From: an uncultured Lysobacterales bacterium
GTDB lineage: Bacteria; Pseudomonadota; Gammaproteobacteria; Xanthomonadales; SZUA-36
Reading direction: 5' to 3'
Length of the DNA stretch: 12,026 nucleotides
Assembly: GCA_937995275.1 (NCBI GenBank)
Contig: CALKKN010000122.1
Span: forward strand, 1-12,026
Part shown: positions 6,016 to 12,026 of the stretch, piece after piece
Position numbering within the stretch: the stretch's first letter is position 1
Layout: each line of letters begins with the position of its first letter
Notes under the pieces: generated by a model
Told to the model about the DNA's origin: nothing
The model's database searches: none
The model's input: the letters and a program-made list of their open reading frames with translations, nothing else
Translations under genes and position numbers: made by a program

Positions 6016-7776
6016 GTGAAGGAACATCTGGAAGAATTGCTGGCCCAGTCCTTGCTGCATCTGCAGCGAGACGGCGTGTTGCCGCCGGGCGCCGAGCCAA
6101 CCGTGCAACTGGAACGGACACGCTCGCCGGAACACGGGGAGTTCGCCTCGAACGTGGCCATGGTGCTGGCCAGGTCCGCCGGCCGGCCGCCGCGCGAGCT
6201 GGCCCAGGCCATCATCGACCGGATGCCGAAATCGCGACAGGTCGACCACCTGGAGATCGCCTGCCCGGGCTTCATCAACTTCTTCCTGCAGCGATGCGAG
6301 CTGACCGGCGTCGTCAAGGATGTGCTCCGGCAGGGCGAGGATTACGGCCGCCTGTACCAGGGCGCGGGCAACCGCGTCACGGTCGAGTTCGTCTCGGCCA
6401 ACCCGACGGGGCCGCTCCACGTCGGCCACGGCCGGGGCGCGGCGTACGGCGCCAGCCTGGCCGGCATTCTGGATACCGCCGGCTTCCAGGTGCAGCGTGA
6501 GTACTACGTCAACGACAACGGCCGGCAGATGGACATCCTGGCAGTCTGTGTCTGGTTGCGCTATCTCGAACTGTGCGGGGAGAGCGTCAGCTTCCCGGTC
6601 AACGGTTACCGCGGCGAATATATCTACGACATCGCCCGCTTGGTCCGAGCCGAACACGGCGACCGTTGGCGGTTTACGTCCCTGGACGTCGAAGACGGGC
6701 TGCCGCCCTCGCTGGAGGAAGGCGGGAACGGCGAAGTCTACCTCGACGCCCTGATCCGACGTGCCCGCGACCTGCTCGGCGACGAGGGCTACGCGGCGTT
6801 CTTCGATGCTGCGCTGGACACCATCCTGCTGGATATCAAGGAGGACCTCGCGGAGTTCCGCGTTTATTTCGACGAGTGGTTCTCGGAGCGCGAACTGGAA
6901 GAGAGCGGAGCGGTCGACCACGCCATCGAGCGTCTGCGGGAGAACGGCCACCTGTACGTCAAGGACGGCGCGACCTGGTTCCGGGCTTCCGCGCTGGGCG
7001 ACGAGAAAGACCGGGTGGTGATCCGCGAGAACGGTCGGGCTACGTACTTCGCCTCGGACATCGCCTACATCCTGAACAAGCTGGAGCGCGGCTTCGATCG
7101 CGCCATTTACGTGCTCGGCGCGGACCACCATGGTTACGTGGCGCGACTGCGTGCTGCCGCGGCCGGTCTGGGCGAGGACCCGAACAAACTCGAAATCATG
7201 TTGGTCCAGTTTGCCGTCCTGTACCGGTTCGGCGAGAAGGTCCAGATGTCCACCCGCTCGGGCAATTTCATCACGCTTCGCGAACTGCGCGAGGAGGTCA
7301 GCACCGACGCCGCGCGTTTTTTCTACGTGATGCGCTCCCACGACCAGCACCTGGATTTCGACCTCGACCTTGCCAAGTCGCGGTCCAACGAGAACCCCGT
7401 GTATTACATCCAGTACGCGTACGCGCGCATCTGCAGCGTATTCCGGAATCTCGACCAGATGGACGCGCGCCACAACCCGGCGATCGGCGAAGCCGCGCTC
7501 GATCTGTTGACCCGGGAACACGAGGTGCAATTGATGCGGACCATCAGCCGGTTCCCGGAGACCATCGATTCCGCCGCGCGTCTCTATTCGCCGCACCTGC
7601 TCGCGCACTACCTGCACCTGCTGGCCACGGACCTGCATGCCTACTACAACGCCCACCAGTTCCTGGTCGGCGACGAAAACCTGCGCAACGCGCGGCTCAA
7701 CCTCGTGCTGGCCACCCAGATCGTGCTGAAGAAGGGCCTCGGTTTGCTGGGCGTGTCGGCGCCGGAGGAAATGTAG
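6016..7776 (+). CDS. argS: Arginyl-tRNA synthetase
   Basis: Charges tRNA-Arg with arginine in the cytoplasm (class I synthetase). 586 residues, close to the 577 of E. coli. In order: N-terminal tRNA-binding domain (about 1-105) with GEFASNVAM (41-49) and AIIDRM; Rossmann catalytic core with VEFVSANPTGPLHVGHGRG (123-141) holding the HIGH-type motif HVGH at 135-138; YYVNDNGRQMD (163-173); the GADHHGY block (368-374); and MSTRSGNFITL (411-421), the degenerate KMSKS-equivalent loop usual in ArgRS. The C-terminal DALR anticodon-binding domain runs from about NPVYYIQYAYAR (460-471) to the end. The GTG at 6016 is preferred over an upstream in-frame ATG at 5896 because the extra 40 residues are unlike ArgRS, the promoter lies between them, and AGGA at 6002-6005 fits the GTG. 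Confidence 0.97.
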   Translation: MKEHLEELLAQSLLHLQRDGVLPPGAEPTVQLERTRSPEHGEFASNVAMVLARSAGRPPRELAQAIIDRMPKSRQVDHLEIACPGFINFFLQRCELTGVVKDVLRQGEDYGRLYQGAGNRVTVEFVSANPTGPLHVGHGRGAAYGASLAGILDTAGFQVQREYYVNDNGRQMDILAVCVWLRYLELCGESVSFPVNGYRGEYIYDIARLVRAEHGDRWRFTSLDVEDGLPPSLEEGGNGEVYLDALIRRARDLLGDEGYAAFFDAALDTILLDIKEDLAEFRVYFDEWFSERELEESGAVDHAIERLRENGHLYVKDGATWFRASALGDEKDRVVIRENGRATYFASDIAYILNKLERGFDRAIYVLGADHHGYVARLRAAAAGLGEDPNKLEIMLVQFAVLYRFGEKVQMSTRSGNFITLRELREEVSTDAARFFYVMRSHDQHLDFDLDLAKSRSNENPVYYIQYAYARICSVFRNLDQMDARHNPAIGEAALDLLTREHEVQLMRTISRFPETIDSAARLYSPHLLAHYLHLLATDLHAYYNAHQFLVGDENLRNARLNLVLATQIVLKKGLGLLGVSAPEEM

Positions 7777-8349
7777 GTGGCTTCGCGCAGTCGCGGCGCC
7801 AGCCGGGGCCGCAAGGGAGCGCCGGCCTGGATGTGGTTGTTTACCGGTTTCCTGATCGGCCTCGGACTCGCCTGGTACCTGTTCGCCAAGGGCTACATCC
7901 CCCAGCCCCGCGGCGCTGCGAGCGAAACGGCGGCCGAATCGTCGGGTCCGGATGCCGGCACCGCAACCGAAGAGGTCGCTCCCCGGTCCCCGGACAGCAA
8001 ACGTCCACAGTACGATTTTTTCACCGTGCTGCCGGAAATGGAGGTCGTGGTTCCGGAACAGGAGCTCAGCGAAAGCGTCCAGCCGGGCCCTGCCGGCACG
8101 GCCGCCGCAGAACCCGCGGCGAGCTATCTGCTGCAGGTGGGATCGTTTCGCGAAGTGAGCGATGCGGAACAGATGAAGGCACGGTTGGCCCTGCTGGGCA
8201 TCGTCGCGCGCGTGCAGACCGTGACCATCAACGATGCCACCTGGCACCGGGTTCGCGCGGGGCCGGTCGGCAGCGCCCGCGAGGCCGACGAAATGCGCAC
8301 CCGCCTGGCCGACAACGACATCGACAGCCTGGTGCTGAAGGACCAGTAA
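7777..8349 (+). CDS. SPOR-domain inner-membrane protein (FtsN-like)
   Basis: 190-residue bitopic protein: short basic cytoplasmic N-terminus (SRSRGASRGRKG), one membrane helix (about 18-37), a Ala/Glu/Pro-rich periplasmic linker containing the conserved YDFFTVLPEMEVVVP segment (79-93), and a C-terminal SPOR domain (about 116-188: YLLQVGSF, then WHRVRAGPVGS). SPOR domains bind peptidoglycan stripped of side stems at the septum, so a cell-division or envelope role is inferred. Placement after argS is common in gammaproteobacteria, where this gene is often annotated as an FtsN- or DedD-like protein. Start is GTG at 7777, immediately after the argS TAG; GGAGGA at 7764-7769 inside argS is an excellent ribosome binding site, so the two genes are translationally coupled. 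Its end faces the end of batD 29 nt away, with no obvious terminator between. Confidence 0.92.
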   Translation: MASRSRGASRGRKGAPAWMWLFTGFLIGLGLAWYLFAKGYIPQPRGAASETAAESSGPDAGTATEEVAPRSPDSKRPQYDFFTVLPEMEVVVPEQELSESVQPGPAGTAAAEPAASYLLQVGSFREVSDAEQMKARLALLGIVARVQTVTINDATWHRVRAGPVGSAREADEMRTRLADNDIDSLVLKDQ

Positions 8350-8378
8350 GGGCCATCAGGCGCCCCGCTCGATGAGTA

Positions 8379-10097
8379 TCAGGTCGTGCGGTTTCCCGGC
8401 GCGTAAAGATCGGTGATCGGGGGGCGTTGCTTCTGTTCGGAAGCCGCCCAGGCCCTGCGCCAGGCATCGAAGCGCGACCAGCAAACCCGCCCGGACCAGC
8501 CCGTTTCCGCCTGCTGGCGGTAACCCTTCGCGTCCAGCGCATATAGCTGCTCCCGCAGCGCCTCGTCGCCGCACCCCGCGGCGAACTCCAGCAAGCTGCC
8601 CCCGTTGGCCGGGCCGTGGGCACGCAGCCATACCTGAAGTGCTCGCCGCGCTGCAGCCGGATCGTCGCGATCGCATGCATTACGCAAGCTGGCCAACTGT
8701 GCTGTTTCGTTCGGGTCCATCGCGGGCCCGGCGGACGAAGTTCCGCCCCCGGCCCGGCGCCGGCCCGCCCACAGCCGCCCGGCGACGAGCAGGGTCAGCA
8801 ACCACAGGCCAGCGAACGCCAGAGTCAGCCAGCGCCAGTAGCTGCCGCCGTCGGCTGCCATGGCCCGGTCCACCGCGGCGGGCGTACCCGGCGTGATGGC
8901 CGGCGCCACTTCCGCCGGTGACGGCGGCACCAGGGCAGAGGGCTTTACCTGCAGTGCCTTGGCGGGCAACACCGCGGAGCGCTCACGATCGGTGGCGGTA
9001 TCCCACCACTGGACCGTCAGTTCCGGCAGCACCAGTTCGCCCTCCTGTTCGGGCACCACCGCGTACCGGAATTCCTTGTGCCCGAGCACCCACTGTCCGT
9101 CGTCGCGCGAAATGCCCTGCGGCTGGTCGGGGTAGATGCGCGCGCCCGGCAGTTCCGGCCAGGCGGGTTCGGCGATCATGTTTTCCTCCAGGCCGACCGC
9201 GTCGATGATGATCGTCCGGGTCACGGGCTCGCCAACACGGAGCACGTCCGAAGCGGAAATCTGCTGGGTCAGACTGAAATCTCGGGCTGGCTGCCAGTCG
9301 GAACCGGTGAAGGCGGCAGGCCGCGGTTCGATGGCCAGTTGCAGCGCCTCGCTCTCGACGGTGATGCGGCGACCGCGCACGCTCGGCTGCCAAATGCTGC
9401 CGTTGCGCCGCTCGACCAGCCGTCCGCTGAGCTGCATCGCCGGCAGGATCATTTCGCCAGAGCGCTCCGGGAACACGGCGTAGCGGCGCTCGAGGACCCG
9501 GTACCGCTCGCCGCCACGCTCGGCCTGGTACGGTGTTTCCTGCAGCAGGCGCACCGAGCCCGGCTCGGGCTCCGGCTGGCTGATGGCCGCCTCGGTGAGG
9601 TTCTGCTGGTAGAACACGCGCACCACCAGGCCCAGCTGCGCATGCACGTAATAGGGCCCCTCCTCGGGCGTCACCTCGACCTCGATGAAGACCGGCGGCA
9701 AGGCGCCCGGTTCCAGTTCGGGCGCCGGGTCCACCCGCAGCGTGGCCGGCTGCGTGCGGCTGCCGCCGAAGTCGAACGCCGGTATGGTCAACTCGCCGCT
9801 GTGCCGGGGCTCCACGGTCAGGAGTAACCGGACCACCGCCGCCTGGCGCCCGTTCGCGATGGACAGCTGGGTTTCGGATCGCCGGTCCAGGATGTCGAAG
9901 TCCGGCTCCAGGACGCTGAAGTCGGCGTCGAGGCTCTGTTTCGGATCGTCGGTCAGGAAGGTCAGGGTAACGGTCTCACCCTCGGTTACCCGGTCGCGAT
10001 CGAGTTCGAGCCGCACGGCCGCCAGGGCCGACTGGCTGACCGCCAGCCAGGCCAGCGCGAACACCGTGACAAGCAGATAGTGGGGAATCCGGTTCAT
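8379..10097 (-). CDS. batD: BatD, aerotolerance-operon membrane protein
   Basis: 572 residues. A signal peptide (1-26/27, SALAA end) exports a large beta-rich region (about 28-415) with the BatD pattern: VRLELDRDRVTEGETVTL near the start, repeated GEL-x-[IL]-P-A/E motifs (101-107, 214-220, 353-359) and YAVFPE/YAVVPE (206-211, 345-350). One membrane helix (421-443) is followed by a basic stretch (RRR, 446-448) and a cytoplasmic helical tail of about 125 residues. Bat proteins were named from Bacteroides aerotolerance and also affect stress resistance and virulence elsewhere; the molecular role is unsettled and thought to involve a periplasm-facing complex with the VWA proteins BatA and BatB. 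The ATG at 10097 lies just 4 nt after the stop of the preceding gene, so it is cotranscribed. An open frame extends further upstream but without a signal peptide or start signal. Confidence 0.93.
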   Translation of the reverse strand: MNRIPHYLLVTVFALAWLAVSQSALAAVRLELDRDRVTEGETVTLTFLTDDPKQSLDADFSVLEPDFDILDRRSETQLSIANGRQAAVVRLLLTVEPRHSGELTIPAFDFGGSRTQPATLRVDPAPELEPGALPPVFIEVEVTPEEGPYYVHAQLGLVVRVFYQQNLTEAAISQPEPEPGSVRLLQETPYQAERGGERYRVLERRYAVFPERSGEMILPAMQLSGRLVERRNGSIWQPSVRGRRITVESEALQLAIEPRPAAFTGSDWQPARDFSLTQQISASDVLRVGEPVTRTIIIDAVGLEENMIAEPAWPELPGARIYPDQPQGISRDDGQWVLGHKEFRYAVVPEQEGELVLPELTVQWWDTATDRERSAVLPAKALQVKPSALVPPSPAEVAPAITPGTPAAVDRAMAADGGSYWRWLTLAFAGLWLLTLLVAGRLWAGRRRAGGGTSSAGPAMDPNETAQLASLRNACDRDDPAAARRALQVWLRAHGPANGGSLLEFAAGCGDEALREQLYALDAKGYRQQAETGWSGRVCWSRFDAWRRAWAASEQKQRPPITDLYAPGNRTT

Positions 10098-10101
10098 TGC
10101 G

Positions 10102-11820
10102 TCACCAGGCCTCGCTCTCGTCGTCGGGGGCACCCCGGTCCTGGTGCTGGCTCCGGAACTTGCGCCGGAGCAGGCCGCCGGGGTCATCAGGTATCCGGCG
10201 CAGCCATTGTTCCATTGCCTGGGCGTCCTCTTCCGACCACGCCTCGGCAAGGTCGGTGCCGTGCTCGCCTTCCTGTTCGTCGCCTTCCTCCTGGCCGGGT
10301 TCACTTTCCTGCTCACCTTCCCCGGATTCCTGTTCCGCGCTTTCCTCGCCTTCCTCGCCCTGCGATTCCTGCGGACTGTCGCCTTCCTGCTGCTCCGCCT
10401 CGGAGTCGCTGTCGCCGCTCTCGCCCTGCTCACCTTGCTGCTGCTGTTGTTGCTCTTGCTGCTCCTTGAGTTCCTCGACCAGGGCGCGGTTGTGCTCGGC
10501 ATCCGGCATGCCCGGTTGCAGCCTGAGCGCCTCGTCGTAGGCGGCCAGCGCGGCGTCGTACTCGCCGAGCAGGGCCAGGGCGTTGCCACGATTGTAATGC
10601 CCATCGGCGGACGGGCTGCGGGCCCAGGATTCCTGCGCGTTGGCGTACTCACCACTGCGATACCAGCCTTCCCCGGCCAGTACCGGGTCGACGGCGAGGG
10701 CGGCCGCCCGTGCCGGATCCTGTTCGGTCAGCGCCCTGTGCGCCTGCTGGTCCTTCCTCAGCCACAGGTCCTCCCACCAGCCCGCCGCAGCCGGTTGCGG
10801 CAACGCCAGGCCGTTTAGCAGCACCAACGGTACGACGAACAGCAGACCCCGCCGGAAGCCCGCCAATGCCAGCGGCAACAGCAGCAGCACGAGCCAGGGG
10901 CCCGCATCCTTCCAGCGTTCGCCCAGCGCATCGTCCCGGCGCGCGAACTCGCTGCCGTCGCGGTCCAGCCACACCGCGGACGACAGCGATGCCGCGGCAA
11001 GTTCGGTGTAGCGGCCACCGCCCGCTTCGGCCACGGCCCGCAGGGCTGCACGGTCCATCCGGGCGATGACCACGTTGCCGGCCCGGTCGCTGACGAAACC
11101 GCCACCGCTGGGAATCGGCGCGCCATCGGCGGTGCCCACCGCCAGCACGGAGGTGAATATGCCCTTGTCCCGCAGTTCCCGGGCCCGGGCGGCATCCCTG
11201 GCAGTGGCCGCATCCGTGACCAGCAGGATCTCGCCGCGGCTGAACCCGGAGCGCCGCAGCAAGTCGGCCGCCATGCCCAGCGCGCGGTCAGCACGGGTTC
11301 CGGCCGCCGGCATGATATCGGGCTGCAGGGCCGGCAGCAGGTTGGCAATCGTGTTCATGTCGTTGGTCAGGGGCGAAACCACGTAGGCATCCCCTGCATA
11401 GGAAACCATGCCAACCTGCCCCTCCTCGGTCGACGCCAGCAGATCGGCCAGGCGGTAGCGGGCGCGGGTCAGGCGATTGGGCCGCAGATCCTCGGCCAGC
11501 ATGGAGCGTGACAGGTCCAGCGCCACCACCCGTGCATCGCGCGACGACCACGAGGCATCGGGCAGCTTCTGCCAACTGGGCCCGGCCAGCGCAACGATTG
11601 CGATCAGCAGGCCCAACCCTACCAGCAACGGCCCGGTTCGCCGCTGATCCGACTTGCCCTGCTCCAGGCTCAACCAGCGCAGAAGATGAGCATCGCACAC
11701 TTTGCCCCAATCCCCCGCCGGGCGCCGTGAACGCTGCCACAGCCAGGGTAACAGCACCGCCAGGGGCAGCAAGATCAGCCACAGCGGCCGGATGAAATGA
11801 AAAACTTCGAGAGTGTTCAT
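10102..11820 (-). CDS. batB: BatB-type VWA protein fused to a BatC-like TPR tail
   Basis: 572 residues combining two usual Bat functions. Membrane helices at about 10-28 and 64-81 precede a von Willebrand A domain (about 96-285) with an intact MIDAS: D102-L-S104-R-S106, T175 in GTRAD, and D203 in VTDA. Helices follow at about 308-321 and 324-341. A TPR-like region (about 385-450: GWYRSGEYANAQESWA and YNRGNALALLGEYDAALAAY) comes next, then a Glu/Gln/Gly/Ser low-complexity segment (451-520) and a conserved-looking acidic/tryptophan end (WSEEDAQAMEQWLRRIPDDP, 528-547). In the classic operon the TPR part is separate BatC; here it is one chain. The ATG at 11820 overlaps the batA stop (ATGA), implying translational coupling. 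The start is favoured over an upstream in-frame ATG at 11853, which would overlap batA further. The VWA domain faces the periplasm or cytoplasm depending on topology, which I cannot settle. Confidence 0.93.
   Translation of the reverse strand: MNTLEVFHFIRPLWLILLPLAVLLPWLWQRSRRPAGDWGKVCDAHLLRWLSLEQGKSDQRRTGPLLVGLGLLIAIVALAGPSWQKLPDASWSSRDARVVALDLSRSMLAEDLRPNRLTRARYRLADLLASTEEGQVGMVSYAGDAYVVSPLTNDMNTIANLLPALQPDIMPAAGTRADRALGMAADLLRRSGFSRGEILLVTDAATARDAARARELRDKGIFTSVLAVGTADGAPIPSGGGFVSDRAGNVVIARMDRAALRAVAEAGGGRYTELAAASLSSAVWLDRDGSEFARRDDALGERWKDAGPWLVLLLLPLALAGFRRGLLFVVPLVLLNGLALPQPAAAGWWEDLWLRKDQQAHRALTEQDPARAAALAVDPVLAGEGWYRSGEYANAQESWARSPSADGHYNRGNALALLGEYDAALAAYDEALRLQPGMPDAEHNRALVEELKEQQEQQQQQQGEQGESGDSDSEAEQQEGDSPQESQGEEGEESAEQESGEGEQESEPGQEEGDEQEGEHGTDLAEAWSEEDAQAMEQWLRRIPDDPGGLLRRKFRSQHQDRGAPDDESEAW
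10261..10470 (-). repeat. Low-complexity Glu/Gln tract in batB
   Basis: Encodes residues 451-520 of the BatB/TPR fusion, almost entirely Glu, Gln, Gly, Ser and Asp, with a pure Gln run at 457-462. At the DNA level it is built from CAG/CAA and GAA/GAG codons (CTG/TTG/CTC words on the plus strand near 10436-10465). It is probably a flexible acidic linker and a likely site of length variation between strains. Confidence 0.75.
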
Positions 11821-12026
11821 GCCGGCGCCACCCGCGGGCGCGATCCGGGCCACACGGCAAACAGCGCTGCGGCGAGCGCCAATGCGAAAGCCGCCGCCAG
11901 CGGCCAGTGGAACAACTCATCCACCGGCCGGATTGCCTCCTGGTCGCTTTCCACCGGCTCGAGCTCGTCCAACTGTTCATAAATCCGCGCCAAAGCCTCG
12001 GCATCCCGCGCCCTGAAGTAGGCGCC
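11817..12026 (-). CDS. batA: BatA, C-terminal end (partial)
   Basis: Only the last 69 residues are in the window; the gene continues past the right edge. The visible part begins GAYFRARDAEALARIYEQLD, which matches the end of the VWA domain of BatA-type proteins (YF-R-A-x-D-x-EAL-x-x-IY). It then has an acidic linker (ELEPVESDQE), a charged HW boundary and one final membrane helix (about 41-60 of the fragment). Its TGA (11819-11817) overlaps the batB ATG by 4 nt. Together with BatB and BatD this is the usual order batA-batB-batD. An AAA ATPase of the MoxR type and a DUF58 protein usually precede it and would be expected just beyond the window. Confidence 0.85.
   Translation of the reverse strand, partial: GAYFRARDAEALARIYEQLDELEPVESDQEAIRPVDELFHWPLAAAFALALAAALFAVWPGSRPRVAPA

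Noticed and set aside
5956..8247. Minus-strand open frame of about 763 codons opposite argS and the SPOR gene
   Set aside because: Shadow of high-GC codon bias; no domain, and argS on the other strand is unequivocal.
6573..8375. Plus-strand open frame of about 600 codons in another frame of argS
   Set aside because: Arg/Pro/Gly-rich translation without domains, wholly overlapping argS and the SPOR gene.
1..12026. CRISPR arrays, tRNA or rRNA genes, intact insertion sequences
   Set aside because: No regularly spaced repeats, no tRNA-like TTCGAATC arm with matching acceptor, no transposase motif seen on either strand.

Overview
The window looks like a chromosomal segment of a marine or sediment-type gammaproteobacterium. 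Support for this is a high-GC right part, an argS gene followed by an FtsN-like SPOR protein, a BatA/BatB/BatD operon, a DctM-type TRAP permease and an arylsulfatase. The lineage is an inference from gene content; no rRNA or other taxonomic marker is present.

The left part (1 to about 3740) is visibly more AT-rich and loosely packed, like an accessory region. It holds a lipoprotein-like arylsulfatase (225-1865, +) and a small one-helix membrane protein of unknown function (2177-2647, -) with a perfect TATAAT box upstream. About 700 bp without a convincing gene follow, with hairpins, a GC-rich structured block and an orphan rho-independent terminator. Next is the relic of a small secreted protein (from 3386, +), whose signal peptide is still readable but which carries two in-frame stops. 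A short sequence, TGCTTCTGGCCG, occurs exactly twice in the gene-poor DNA, with looser relatives nearby.

The right part (3744 to the end) is GC-rich and tightly packed. On the minus strand a gamma-carbonic anhydrase-like protein (5121-5675) is followed with no gap by a TRAP large permease (3744-5120, TTG start) that has no DctP or DctQ partner in view. Divergent from these, argS (6016-7776, GTG start) is coupled to a SPOR-domain protein (7777-8349, GTG start, its ribosome binding site inside argS). Convergent to that pair is the minus-strand Bat operon, read from the right edge: the C-terminus of BatA (11817-12026), a BatB VWA protein fused to a BatC-like TPR and Glu/Gln-rich tail (10102-11820), and BatD (8379-10097).

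Most of the window is recognisable and ordinary. I do not see a convincing new biological system. The best second looks are the secreted-protein pseudogene beside the dctM end, the orphan terminator and structured block between 2860 and 3360, the short dispersed repeat, and the partnerless TRAP permease joined to a carbonic anhydrase-like gene.
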